From Tissierella sp. (GTDB lineage: Bacteria; Bacillota; Clostridia; Tissierellales; Tissierellaceae): a stretch of 64,000 bases of DNA. A model generated the notes under the pieces. It was not told where the DNA came from and searched no databases. It saw only the letters and a list, made by a program, of their open reading frames with translations. The stretch spans positions 95,450 through 159,449 of the forward strand of contig NZ_JAVKTS010000007.1 in assembly GCF_031460495.1 (NCBI RefSeq), in the 5' to 3' direction. The stretch's first letter is position 1. Every line of letters starts with the position of its first letter. The position numbers were made by a program, and so were the translations under genes. Positions 28,837 through 38,089 of this stretch are shown piece by piece.

Positions 28837-29733
28837 ATGATTAGAATGTTTAAAAAAGGAATTGTACATAAGTACACATTAGTAGCATTTTGCTTAATAT
28901 TATTATTAAGTATAACAGCATGTAGTAATGAAGATATTGTGGCTAAGGTAGATAATGAGGTAATAACTAAGGATGAATTATATGATGTAATGGTAAAGCA
29001 AACTGGAGCAGAAGTATTAGAGTCTCTGATTTCTGATAAAATTATTGCCTTAGAGATTAAAAAGCATAATGTAGTAATTGATGCAGAATTAATTGAAAAA
29101 GAAATGAACGCACTAAAAGAGAATTCTGGTGGGGAAGAAGCACTTAATGAAGCTATGGCATATTATGGATATACTATAGAGGAATTAAGAAACAATATAG
29201 TTATGAACTTAAAGTTAAAAAGCCTCTTAGAGCCTAATATGGTAATAACTGAGGATGAAATGCAGGATTATTTCGAAAACTATAAGGATACTTTAGGTCA
29301 AGTAGAGGAAGTAAAAGCTAGCCATATATTAGTTGAAACAGAAGAATTAGCAAAGGAAGTTAAAAGTAAACTAGAAAATGGTGAAGATTTTGCTGAATTA
29401 GCAAAAGAGTATTCAACAGATGAATCCAATAAGAATAATGGTGGACAATTAGGATTCTTTCCTAGGGGAGGAATGGTAAAAGAATTTGAAGATGCAGCAT
29501 TTAGTTTAGAAATAAATACAATTAGTGATCCAGTAAAGACCAGTTTTGGATACCACATAATAAAAGTAGAGGAAAAAAAGGAAGCAATTGAAGCAAACTA
29601 TGAAGAAAGTAAAGATGAAATAAAAGACATTTTGGTAAATAGTCAGTTATCAACTGCATTTGAAAAATGGTATGCTGAAAAAGCCACTGAGTATAAAGTG
29701 ACAAATTATATTACTGATGCGAAAGGGAAATAA
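28837..29733 (+). CDS. PrsA-like foldase lipoprotein with PpiC domain
   Basis: 298 residues from the ATG at 28837 (GGAGG 11 nt upstream; 28846 is also possible). The signal peptide ends with lipobox ITAC. An N-terminal helical SurA/PrsA-like segment ([18 protein letters not shown]) is followed by a parvulin-type peptidyl-prolyl isomerase domain (about 162-255: [44 protein letters not shown]). It folds secreted proteins on the outer face of the membrane. It is transcribed divergently from rsmH. Confidence 0.92.
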   Translation: MIRMFKKGIVHKYTLVAFCLILLLSITACSNEDIVAKVDNEVITKDELYDVMVKQTGAEVLESLISDKIIALEIKKHNVVIDAELIEKEMNALKENSGGEEALNEAMAYYGYTIEELRNNIVMNLKLKSLLEPNMVITEDEMQDYFENYKDTLGQVEEVKASHILVETEELAKEVKSKLENGEDFAELAKEYSTDESNKNNGGQLGFFPRGGMVKEFEDAAFSLEINTISDPVKTSFGYHIIKVEEKKEAIEANYEESKDEIKDILVNSQLSTAFEKWYAEKATEYKVTNYITDAKGK

Positions 29734-30086
29734 TTGTTAATCTTCTTAAAATTAGATGATTAACACATTGTTCTGAGAAAACTGTATTGCTTAAAATTTC
29801 AAATTCTCAAGAATTGATTGACTATTCAGCAAAAGTATATATAATATATATATGCTTATTTTTTAAATAGATATAAATAATCTAAGTGAAAGTAATAAAC
29901 TTTCAAACAATTTGAAAACTTGTTTACAATTGGAACTTAGCAAACAACAGGTATGTGTCTATTTCACTAAGTTTATAGTAAAAAATAGATTGAAATTATC
30001 AAAAAAATGTATTAGAATAATAACAAGCTTTATTATGGACAAGTTGTTTTTAGATAAAGCAAAGAAACATAATTTCTAATACATAG

Positions 30087-30112
30087 AATAATATATTGTA
30101 CAATATATTATT
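30087..30112. promoter_or_regulatory. Perfect 26-bp palindrome, candidate operator of the Opp operon
   Basis: The arm AATAATATATTGT (30087-30099) is exactly reverse-complementary to 30100-30112. It overlaps the possible -35 box at 30096-30101, 90 bp before oppA. The symmetry without a loop suits a dimeric regulator better than an RNA hairpin. No T run follows. Confidence 0.55.
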
Positions 30113-30127
30113 AGTGTGTAATATAAT
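30096..30127 (+). promoter_or_regulatory. Possible promoter of the Opp operon
   Basis: TTGTAC at 30096-30101 and TAATAT at 30119-30124 are 17 bp apart; a perfect TATAAT at 30122-30127 overlaps. The -35 match is poor, which would fit a regulated promoter. Confidence 0.35.
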
Positions 30128-30202
30128 TTAGTTTTTGAAAGGTAGTATGATTTATCATATTAACTTTTTAAAATAATAATAATTTAAGGGGGAAGAAAAA
30201 TA

Positions 30203-32122
30203 ATGATGAAGAAAAGTATTATTTTTTTACTAATTCTAACATTAGTATTATCAGCATTTCTAGTTGGTTGTAAACCTAAAGATGATCAACCAGTTGATAC
30301 ACCAGGTACTGGTGATGTTACACCAACAGATGACCCAGCAGATGTAAGCGATGTTCCTACAGAGCCAACTGGTCAAATTACAATTGGTAACACAACTGAG
30401 TTATCAGGTGACTGGGTACCATATTGGACAAACAACGCTGCAGACTATGATGTATACAATTTCATTACTGGTCAAGCAACAGTTGATATGACTTTTGAAG
30501 GTGAGTACTTAGTTAATGAAACTACTGTAAAGAGCTATGATGTTACAGAAAATGCAGACGGATCAAAAACTTATACTTGGACAATTAATGATGGTCTAGT
30601 ATATGCTGATGGATCTCCTATAACAGCATTAGACTATGTAACTTCAGTTATGCTTTGGTCATCCAATCAAGTTCAATCAACAGGAGCTAAAGCTAGTTAT
30701 GGTTATTATTTAACTGGATATGGTGCTTTCAACAAAGGCGAATCAAAGGTATTCTCAGGAGTTAGATTAATTGATGATAAGACTTTCTCAGTTACTATGG
30801 CAGCTGAGTACCTACCATATTTCTATGAATTACCAAACGTAAGCGTTGGACCAACTAAATTATCTTTCTGGACTGATGAAACAGTTACAATTAAAGATGA
30901 TGGAGAAGGTGCATATTTCTCAGATAACTTCACAGCAGAAGCTTATCAAGACAGATGGAACGTAGCTAGATATGAAGCAGCTACATTCCCAGCATCGGGA
31001 GCTTACAAATTAGTTTCTTTTGATACATCAGCTGAAATAGCTGTTATGGAAGTAAATGAAAATTACCCTGGTGACTATACAGGAAAAAAACCTTTAGTTA
31101 AAACAGTTATCTATAAGAGAGTTACAGCAGAAACTGCTTTAGATGAGTTATCAACTGGCCAAGTAGATATATTATCACAAATGGCAAGTGGAGACGAAAT
31201 TAATGCTGGTCTTGACCTTGTAGACAAAGGTGGATTTAGCTATACTTCTTATCCACGTGCAGGTTATGGTAAGTTAGTATTCCAATGTGACTTTGGACCA
31301 ACTCAATTTGTTGAAGTTCGTCAAGCAGTTGCTCACCTATTGGATAGAAATGACTTTGCTAAGGCTTTCACAGGTGGTTTCGGTACAGTAGTTAATGGAC
31401 CTTATGGTGAATCAATGTGGTTCTACCAAGAAAATAAAGCAACTTTCAATGAAAAATTAAACCCATATCCATATAGCTTAGACTCAGCTGTTAAAGTACT
31501 TGAAGAAGGCGGTTGGGTATTAGATGCAAGTGGTAATCCTTACAAAGAAGGAATTCGTCATAAAAAATTAGCTGATGGTACAATAATGCCATTATCAATT
31601 GAATGGGCTTCATCAGAAAATAATGCAGTATCAGATTTACTAGTAGTTAAATTACAAGAAAATCCTGATTTAGCAGCAGCTGGTATTGCGATTAATCAAA
31701 CTGTTATGACATTTACAGAATTATTGAACTACATGTATCGTGATGCTTCAGTAGATGCAAAATATGGGGTTCCAACTTATGGAATGTATAACTTAGCTAC
31801 AAACTACACTCCAATATATGACCCAACAACTACATTTACAACTGATCCTGAAATGGTTAAAGCTGGTTACAATACTAACTTCTTATTAAACAAAGACTTA
31901 GAAAGCAAAGCTAAAGCAATTCCTTTAACTGATCCAAGCGACAGAGCAGGATTCTTAACTAAGTTTGCTGACTATGTAGTATTATGGAATGAATTATTAC
32001 CAGATCTTCCACTATATTCAAACTTATATCATGATTTCTACAACGAAAAATTAAAAGATTATGCTAAGAATCCTCTAATTCGTATAGATAAAGCTATTCT
32101 TTATTCTTACGTAACAGAGTAA
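30203..32122 (+). CDS. oppA: Peptide ABC transporter substrate-binding lipoprotein
   Basis: 639 residues, long for the SBP_bac_5 family (about 520-600). Signal peptide with lipobox LVGC, a Pro/Asp/Thr-rich linker (about 27-58), then the family pattern TYTWTINDGLVYADGSPITALDYVTSV, ASGAYKLVSFD, and VRQAVAHLLDR. It is anchored outside the membrane and delivers peptides or a similar ligand to the OppBC channel. The codon use is visibly richer in C-ending codons (AAC, TTC, GAC) than its neighbours, suggesting high expression. AGGGGGAAG precedes ATGATG. A 13-bp hairpin follows the gene. Confidence 0.93.
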   Translation: MMKKSIIFLLILTLVLSAFLVGCKPKDDQPVDTPGTGDVTPTDDPADVSDVPTEPTGQITIGNTTELSGDWVPYWTNNAADYDVYNFITGQATVDMTFEGEYLVNETTVKSYDVTENADGSKTYTWTINDGLVYADGSPITALDYVTSVMLWSSNQVQSTGAKASYGYYLTGYGAFNKGESKVFSGVRLIDDKTFSVTMAAEYLPYFYELPNVSVGPTKLSFWTDETVTIKDDGEGAYFSDNFTAEAYQDRWNVARYEAATFPASGAYKLVSFDTSAEIAVMEVNENYPGDYTGKKPLVKTVIYKRVTAETALDELSTGQVDILSQMASGDEINAGLDLVDKGGFSYTSYPRAGYGKLVFQCDFGPTQFVEVRQAVAHLLDRNDFAKAFTGGFGTVVNGPYGESMWFYQENKATFNEKLNPYPYSLDSAVKVLEEGGWVLDASGNPYKEGIRHKKLADGTIMPLSIEWASSENNAVSDLLVVKLQENPDLAAAGIAINQTVMTFTELLNYMYRDASVDAKYGVPTYGMYNLATNYTPIYDPTTTFTTDPEMVKAGYNTNFLLNKDLESKAKAIPLTDPSDRAGFLTKFADYVVLWNELLPDLPLYSNLYHDFYNEKLKDYAKNPLIRIDKAILYSYVTE

Positions 32123-32149
32123 TAAAAACATAATATAATAAATGCATTA

Positions 32150-32179
32150 AGAAATAGGGTATGTGAATACCCTATTTCT
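32150..32179 (+). promoter_or_regulatory. Intercistronic hairpin between oppA and oppB
   Basis: AGAAATAGGGTAT (32150-32162) and ATACCCTATTTCT (32167-32179) form a 13-bp perfect stem with a GTGA tetraloop. No T run follows, so it is not a standard terminator. Such hairpins after binding-protein genes usually protect the upstream mRNA and raise the amount of binding protein over permease. Confidence 0.7.
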
Positions 32180-32274
32180 ACATAGAACTAATATGTGATA
32201 AAGCAGTAAAATACTATTTTTATTTTTTAAAAACCAGTATAAAAAAACAAATTCTGAATAAGGCAGGTAATAAA

Positions 32275-33261
32275 ATGTTAAAATACACTTCAAAAAGAAT
32301 TTTATATATGATATTTGTATTTTCAATTATGTCTGTTATTCTGTTTTCCTTATACGATATGATACCTGGAGACCCTGCTAGGGCAGAAGTAGAGACCTTA
32401 AAGGAACTACTAAAGCCTGATGAATATCAGCGTGCATATGAGCAAGCTAGAGAGAGACTAGGGTTAAATGATCCAACACATATAAGATATGGGAAATGGG
32501 TGAAAGGCTTATTAAAGGGAGATTTAGGAATGTCTGCAGTACATAAACAACCTGTAGCAAAAATCATAGGCACTCCTCTAAAAAACACAATATTTATAAA
32601 TATATTTGCAGTAATTATAGGTCTTGGTATTACAATACCACTAGGTATATATTGTGCCATAAAGAAAAATTCAACTTTTGATAAAGCAGTACAAGTATTG
32701 ACAATAGTAGGATATAGTATTCCGGTATTTATCTTTGCATTATTATTTATTTACTTATTTGCTGTTAAATTAGGCTGGTTCCCTGTAAGTGGAATGGCGA
32801 CACCTAATTTCAAAGGAACTGAATGGCAAGCATTTCTAGACAAGCTAAAGTACTTAGTACTCCCTTTAGGAGTTATGACTATAGGTTCATTGGGTGGAAT
32901 TACAAGATATGTTCGTGCGGCTATGGCTGATGCATTGACTATGGACTATATAAAAACTGCTAGAGCAAAAGGACTTAAAGAAAAGGTAGTTATATTTTCT
33001 CATGCTTGGAGAAATGCCCTTCTTCCAGTTGTTACTCTACTAATTGGTTGGTTTATGAGCATATTCTATGGTTCTTTAATTATTGAAAGAATGTTTGCTT
33101 TAAATGGATTAGGTAAATTGCTTATCGACTCCTTAAACAATCAAGATTATCCAGTAGTAATGGCTATACAATTATTTTATATTGTAATTGCCTTAACAGG
33201 TAATTTAATCACAGACTTAAGCTATGGAATAGTAGATCCACGAGTTAGAGTTAATAAATAG
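32275..33261 (+). CDS. oppB: OppB-type ABC importer permease
   Basis: 328 residues, standard for OppB/DppB. An N-terminal helix with MIPGDPARAEVE after it, then five more helices, and the EAA loop DALTMDYIKTARAKGL that docks on the ATPases. It starts after a weak GGCAGGT site and ends 17 bp before the OppC-type gene. It forms the membrane channel with the OppC-type subunit. Nothing unusual is seen in it, in contrast to its partner. Confidence 0.95.
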   Translation: MLKYTSKRILYMIFVFSIMSVILFSLYDMIPGDPARAEVETLKELLKPDEYQRAYEQARERLGLNDPTHIRYGKWVKGLLKGDLGMSAVHKQPVAKIIGTPLKNTIFINIFAVIIGLGITIPLGIYCAIKKNSTFDKAVQVLTIVGYSIPVFIFALLFIYLFAVKLGWFPVSGMATPNFKGTEWQAFLDKLKYLVLPLGVMTIGSLGGITRYVRAAMADALTMDYIKTARAKGLKEKVVIFSHAWRNALLPVVTLLIGWFMSIFYGSLIIERMFALNGLGKLLIDSLNNQDYPVVMAIQLFYIVIALTGNLITDLSYGIVDPRVRVNK

Positions 33262-33278
33262 GAGAGGGAGGAACAGAT

Positions 33279-35138
33279 ATGAGTACAAAACAAGTTAATG
33301 ATAATAAAGACAATAAAAATAAAAGTAGTTTCTTACGCCTTCTCTTAGGAAATCTTTTTGGATCAAGAAAAGAGTTGTCTCTAATGGAAGAGGAGCAAGT
33401 ACAAAGTCCATTGCGTACAGTTGTTAAAACTTTTAAGAGTAACAAGGTAGCTATGACTGGATTTGTATTATTTATTGTAATACTATTAACAGTTTTAATT
33501 GGACCAATTTTTAAGCCTATAGACTTGTCATTTTCTGAAACATCTCAACAAAATATAGCACCTGGATATGACTTAATGGAATATCCTGATGCAATAGTTG
33601 GTAAAGTAGCAGATATAGCTGTAGGACCTACATTCTCAGTAGCAACTTCAACAGATGGACAGTTATATATTTGGGGGAAAACAAGGGTCACAGGTGTTGT
33701 TGATATAAGAAACTTGCCTAGAGATCAAAACACGAAACAACTAATAGATATGGGCAATCTTGTAAGAGTTGCTGCAGGTTTTGACCATGCAATAGCTTTA
33801 AATGATCAAGGGCAGCTATTTGGATGGGGAAATGATCGTCAAAGACAAGCAACAATTCCAATGGAATTAAATAATACAAAAATCAAAGATATTTATGCAG
33901 GTTATCAATCTTCTTTAGTGCTTACTGAAGATGGTCGAAGTGTTTACTTTGGTAATACAATGAATAATGATTATAATGAATTCCATCCTTATCAAGGTAA
34001 ATTGGCTAAAATAGCTGTTACTGCTGATGCTGCAATGGGTCTTACTGTTGATGGTGAAGCTGTTTACTTAGGTGCACAACAAAGTAGTTATTCAAGAATA
34101 CCTGAAAATATGGGAAAAGTTGTAGATATAGCAGCTACTGCGTCTACAATGGCAGCAGTAAATGAAGATGGACAAGTTTTTGTATGGGGAAATATATCTG
34201 TACAAGGCGAAGGAACTGTTCCTGAAACTGATTCTAAGATTGTTAAAATCTATGGTGGTAGATATCATTATACTGCATTAACTGAAAACAATGATGTAGT
34301 AGGTTGGGGTGCAGATTATTATAAACAAGCAACTGTTCCTAGTTCAGTGAACTCTGCAGATATTGAAACTATTTATTCTGGATTTTATCAAAACTATGGA
34401 ATTACAAAAGATGGACAAATACTTACTTGGGGTTTAAAAGGATATTTATTTGGAACTGATGAGTTAGGTAGAGATATTTTTACTAGGCTCTTAAATGGTG
34501 GACGTATGTCTATGACCATAGGTGCTGTAGCTGTAATTATTTCTACTACAATAGGTATAGTTGTTGGAGCTTTATCAGGTTTCTTTGGTGGAAAGATAGA
34601 TTTAGTATTACAAAGACTTTCTGAGGTAGTATCTTCATTACCTTTCTTACCATTTGCAATGATATTATCAGCTTTGATTGGTAACTCAATGGAATCCAAT
34701 CAGAAAATTGGCTTGATAATGGTCATACTGGGATTACTTTCATGGCCAAGTCTTCAAAGATTAGTTCGTGCTCAAGTACTTTCAGTTAGAGAGCAAGAGT
34801 ATGTAATAGCTGCTAGAGCACTTGGTGTTAAGGAAATGAATATTGTGTTTAAGCACATCTTGCCAAATGTTATTTCAGTTATTATAGTATCTGCAACTTT
34901 GTCTTTTGCATCAAGTATGCTGACTGAATCAAGTTTATCCTATTTAGGATTTGGAGTTCAAGCACCACAACCAACATGGGGAAATATGCTATATGGAGCC
35001 AATAATAGTATTGTAATCCAAAACTATTGGTGGAGATGGGTATTTGCTTCTATCGTATTAGGTATATGTGTTATCTGCATTAACTTAGTCGGTGATGGTT
35101 TGCGTGATGCAATTGATCCAAAATCTCAAGAACGTTAG
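33279..35138 (+). CDS. oppC: OppC-type permease with inserted RCC1-like beta-propeller
   Basis: 619 residues, twice the usual OppC length of about 300. Residues 1-55 are a cytoplasmic tail and 57-78 the first helix. Residues about 100-387 contain seven RCC1-like repeats (strand pattern AAGFDHAIALNDQGQLFGWG and relatives, ending near residues 132, 184, 226, 265, 304, 344 and 385). The normal permease then resumes at FGTDELGRDIFTRLLNGG, with five helices and the EAA loop EQEYVIAARALGVKE. In OppC this first loop lies outside the cell, so the propeller should face the binding protein. No stop or frame change interrupts the fusion. The function of the propeller is unknown; sensing ligand or docking the binding protein is inference. 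Confidence 0.95.
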   Translation: MSTKQVNDNKDNKNKSSFLRLLLGNLFGSRKELSLMEEEQVQSPLRTVVKTFKSNKVAMTGFVLFIVILLTVLIGPIFKPIDLSFSETSQQNIAPGYDLMEYPDAIVGKVADIAVGPTFSVATSTDGQLYIWGKTRVTGVVDIRNLPRDQNTKQLIDMGNLVRVAAGFDHAIALNDQGQLFGWGNDRQRQATIPMELNNTKIKDIYAGYQSSLVLTEDGRSVYFGNTMNNDYNEFHPYQGKLAKIAVTADAAMGLTVDGEAVYLGAQQSSYSRIPENMGKVVDIAATASTMAAVNEDGQVFVWGNISVQGEGTVPETDSKIVKIYGGRYHYTALTENNDVVGWGADYYKQATVPSSVNSADIETIYSGFYQNYGITKDGQILTWGLKGYLFGTDELGRDIFTRLLNGGRMSMTIGAVAVIISTTIGIVVGALSGFFGGKIDLVLQRLSEVVSSLPFLPFAMILSALIGNSMESNQKIGLIMVILGLLSWPSLQRLVRAQVLSVREQEYVIAARALGVKEMNIVFKHILPNVISVIIVSATLSFASSMLTESSLSYLGFGVQAPQPTWGNMLYGANNSIVIQNYWWRWVFASIVLGICVICINLVGDGLRDAIDPKSQER

Positions 35139-35150
35139 GGGGAAGAGTAG

Positions 35151-36143
35151 ATGGCGCTATTAGAAGTTAAAAATTTGCATACATTTTTTGAAACTAAAAG
35201 AGGAATAGTTAGAGCAGTAAACGATGTATCCTATTCTGTTGAAGCCGGAAAAACCCTTGGCATAGTAGGGGAAAGCGGAAGCGGCAAGAGTGTTTCAGCA
35301 ATGAGTATAATTAAATTATTAGATGGTAATGGATATATAGATAGTGGTGAAATAATATTTGATGGAAAAAGTCTTATAGATGTACCTATTAAGGAAATGC
35401 CGTCAATAAGAGGAAATGATATTTCTGTAATTTTCCAAGAGCCTATGACATCATTAAATCCTATTTTTACTATAGAAAAGCAAATTGCAGAACCATTTAT
35501 CATACATCAAAAAATGAGTAAAAAAGAAGCAGCAAAAAAAGTAGTTGACATGTTATCTCTTGTTAAAATACCAAATCCAGAGTCAGTGGCAAAGCAATAT
35601 CCACATCAACTATCGGGTGGTATGAGACAGCGTGTAATGATAGCTATGGCCTTAGCATGTGTTCCAAAGCTATTAATTGCTGATGAGCCTACTACAGCAT
35701 TGGACGTTACAATCCAAGCTCAAATACTAAAGCTAATGAATGATTTAAAAGCAGAAATAGGCACATCAATTTTGTTTATAACCCATGACTTAGGTGTTAT
35801 CAATGAAATGGCAGATGATGTAGCTGTAATGTATTGCGGCCAAGTTGTTGAGAAAGCACCAGTTAAAACTATATTTGGTAAGGATAGCACATATTCTCAT
35901 CCATATACAGAGGGTTTAATGGTATCAATTCCAAGATTAGATACTCCTACTGGAGTTCGTCTAGAAGCAATACCTGGAGCAGTACCTCATCCATTGAATT
36001 TGCCTGTAGGTTGTAAATTTGCGCCTAGATGCAAATATGCAACGGATAAATGCCAGAAAGAAGAGCCAAAATTAGCGGAACTTGAGCCTGGTCACCAAAT
36101 TCGTTGCTTCTATCCAGTGAAAGGGGTGAGATCCAATGGCTAA
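35151..36143 (+). CDS. oppD: OppD-type ABC importer ATPase
   Basis: 330 residues. Walker [12 protein letters not shown]-loop [11 protein letters not shown], signature [10 protein letters not shown], Walker [15 protein letters not shown] and H-loop ITHDLG. The C-terminal oligopeptide-transporter extension has the cysteine pattern of the family ([15 protein letters not shown] and IRCFYP); in some homologues such cysteines are reported to hold an iron-sulphur cluster. GGGGGAAG precedes the ATG. It overlaps oppF by 8 bp, which indicates translational coupling. Confidence 0.96.
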   Translation: MALLEVKNLHTFFETKRGIVRAVNDVSYSVEAGKTLGIVGESGSGKSVSAMSIIKLLDGNGYIDSGEIIFDGKSLIDVPIKEMPSIRGNDISVIFQEPMTSLNPIFTIEKQIAEPFIIHQKMSKKEAAKKVVDMLSLVKIPNPESVAKQYPHQLSGGMRQRVMIAMALACVPKLLIADEPTTALDVTIQAQILKLMNDLKAEIGTSILFITHDLGVINEMADDVAVMYCGQVVEKAPVKTIFGKDSTYSHPYTEGLMVSIPRLDTPTGVRLEAIPGAVPHPLNLPVGCKFAPRCKYATDKCQKEEPKLAELEPGHQIRCFYPVKGVRSNG

Positions 36144-37695
36144 CAAGAATGATAAAAAAGTGTTGATTCGAATTCAAAACTTGAAACAATATTTCCCAGT
36201 GAAAAAAGCCTCTTTTAGAGACAAAGAACAACTATTTGTAAGAGCTAATGATGATATTTCCCTGGAAATTTATGAAGGGGAAACATTAGGATTAGTAGGG
36301 GAAAGTGGTTGTGGTAAATCTACATTGGGTCGTACTCTTCTACAATTATATAATCAAACAGATGGACGAACTATGTATTATGGCTGTGATATTGATGAAT
36401 TAGCGCCAGAATATGTTTTTAATACACTAGATAATCTGGTATCTGAGCGTCGTAAATTAACTGACTTACAGAAAAAAGAAGCAGAAGCACTAAAAGTATT
36501 TGAATCATTACCTGAAGGTGATGAGCAATATCATGCTTTAGATAAGCTTCGTGAGGCAGAAAAACAAGCAAGAAAGGCATATCTTGATATAACACAACTG
36601 ATTGGTGGATTGTTTGTAGCTGATGATCTAGCACCAGTATCAAAAATTCTTTTAAAAGAATATAACACTAGTATAGAGGCTCGTAAACTTAGAAATAAAA
36701 TTAATGATGAACAGATAAAGATGGAAGGCGAGAAATCTGTACTAGCAGAAAAAGGCAAATCCGAATCAGAAATAAATAATGAAGTACAAAAATATTTAAG
36801 TAATATAAAGAATCATGAGAATGAGCTTGCAAAAGTTGAAAAAGAAATGGAAGCTATACAAGTAGATATTGAAAAGTTAAGGGCTAAGTATTCAGATCAT
36901 CCTGATTTTGCAAAGAATGATAAATACAGAGATAAGGGTATTGATCTTGCAAGGCTAAAGATAGAGGAAATGAGATACTTAAGAAAAGATATGCAGTTAA
37001 TTTTCCAAGATCCATATTCCTCATTGAACCCAAGATTAACTGTTGGACAAATAATATCTGAAGGCTTATATTCTCATAAAATATTTGCTAAGACTGATAA
37101 GAAGGTTCAAGATTATATTCTTCAAACTATGGAAGATTGTGGTCTAGCTCCATACTTTGTTCATCGTTATCCACATCAATTCTCTGGTGGTCAAAGACAA
37201 CGTATCGGAATCGCTCGTTCTGTTGCTTTAAAACCAAAGTTTATTGTTTGTGACGAGGCAGTATCAGCACTGGATGTATCTATTCAGTCTCAGATCATTA
37301 ATCTTTTATTGGATTTAAAGGAAAAAGAGAATTTGACTTATATGTTTATTTCTCATGACTTATCTGTAATTAAGTATATTAGTGATAGAGTAGGAGTTAT
37401 GTATTTAGGAAATATTGTGGAGCTTTCAACAACAGAAGAAATATATGCTCATCCAATGCATCCTTATACTGAAGCACTTTTCTCAGCTATACCGACTACA
37501 GATGTTGATGATAAGAAAAAAGCTGTAATACTAGAAGGGGATATACCAAGTCCTATTAAGCCACCATCAGGATGTAAATTCCATACTAGATGTAGATATG
37601 CTACAGATATATGTAAGAAAGTAGCTCCAACATTTGAGGAAGCTAGACCAGGACATTTTGTAGCTTGTCATCATAAATTAAATACAGCAGATTAA
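36136..37695 (+). CDS. oppF: OppF-type ABC importer ATPase with long helical insert
   Basis: 519 residues against about 320-330 for normal OppF. Walker A GESGCGKST is at 55-63, but the Q-loop LIFQDPYSSLNPR comes only at about 288-300. The roughly 185 residues between (about 93-278) are highly charged and predicted helical by eye (KNHENELAKVEKEMEAIQVD), probably a coiled coil. The signature is FSGGQRQRIG, Walker B FIVCDEAVSALDVS with Ala in place of the common Pro, and H-loop ISHDLS. The C-terminal CKFHTRCRYATDIC pattern is kept. The insert lies in the cytoplasm and might bind a partner or gate ATP hydrolysis (inference). Confidence 0.95.
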   Translation: MANKNDKKVLIRIQNLKQYFPVKKASFRDKEQLFVRANDDISLEIYEGETLGLVGESGCGKSTLGRTLLQLYNQTDGRTMYYGCDIDELAPEYVFNTLDNLVSERRKLTDLQKKEAEALKVFESLPEGDEQYHALDKLREAEKQARKAYLDITQLIGGLFVADDLAPVSKILLKEYNTSIEARKLRNKINDEQIKMEGEKSVLAEKGKSESEINNEVQKYLSNIKNHENELAKVEKEMEAIQVDIEKLRAKYSDHPDFAKNDKYRDKGIDLARLKIEEMRYLRKDMQLIFQDPYSSLNPRLTVGQIISEGLYSHKIFAKTDKKVQDYILQTMEDCGLAPYFVHRYPHQFSGGQRQRIGIARSVALKPKFIVCDEAVSALDVSIQSQIINLLLDLKEKENLTYMFISHDLSVIKYISDRVGVMYLGNIVELSTTEEIYAHPMHPYTEALFSAIPTTDVDDKKKAVILEGDIPSPIKPPSGCKFHTRCRYATDICKKVAPTFEEARPGHFVACHHKLNTAD

Positions 37696-37719
37696 TTATA
37701 GAAAGGCATTGATGTAACT

Positions 37720-37977
37720 ATGTTGTTACAAAGAAAAATAGATAGAGCAATGGATTGGCTTAAGGACAAAAACACTCTGAATCAACCAAATGTAGAAGAT
37801 CCTACAGATGACAATTTTGACTTAGAAAACTTTGATCCTAAGGCAGACTGGTTAAAGAATGAAAGTGAAAATATGATATTGGAGAAGAATGATTTTTTTG
37901 CAATTGCTATATCAGCCCTATTAGTGTTTTCACCTATATTTATTATATTAGGGTTTATCATATTTTTAATGCTCTAG
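37720..37977 (+). CDS. Small membrane protein at the end of the Opp operon
   Basis: 85 residues: an acidic soluble part (about 1-60, PNVEDPTDDNFDLENFDPKADW) and one C-terminal membrane helix (about 62-84, FAIAISALLVFSPIFIILGF). It starts 24 bp after oppF behind a weak site and is closed by the operon terminator. No family is recognised. As a tail-anchored small protein in the operon it may be an accessory of the transporter. Confidence 0.7.
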   Translation: MLLQRKIDRAMDWLKDKNTLNQPNVEDPTDDNFDLENFDPKADWLKNESENMILEKNDFFAIAISALLVFSPIFIILGFIIFLML

Positions 37978-37996
37978 AAATAGAATATATAGTACT

Positions 37997-38027
37997 AAAA
38001 GGAAGGTTTAATAACCTTCCTTTTTTA
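37997..38027 (+). terminator. Terminator of the Opp operon
   Basis: AAAAGGAAGGTT pairs with AACCTTCCTTTT and a T run follows. Confidence 0.92.
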
Positions 38028-38089
38028 GTAGAATTAACTCAAGAAAAAATGGGTATAACTAGTATAATATAAATAGATTGGGTGATATT

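Larger units (their letters stand above)
29734..30202 (+). other. Long intergenic region before the Opp operon
   Basis: 469 bp without a supported gene. It holds a 17-bp palindrome TTTCAAA-CAA-TTTGAAA (29901-29917), the 26-bp palindrome at 30087-30112 and a promoter-like pair near 30096-30127. I recognise no riboswitch or T-box element. The length suggests a regulated leader for the importer operon. Confidence 0.6.

Noticed and set aside
30025..30090. A 14-codon frame starting MDKLFLDKAKK before oppA
   Set aside because: It has no good ribosome site and ends far from oppA; chance is enough to explain it.
29734..30202. A riboswitch or T-box in the leader of the Opp operon
   Set aside because: No T-box TGGN-type sequence, conserved riboswitch core or clear terminator/antiterminator pair was found. 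Only palindromes are visible.
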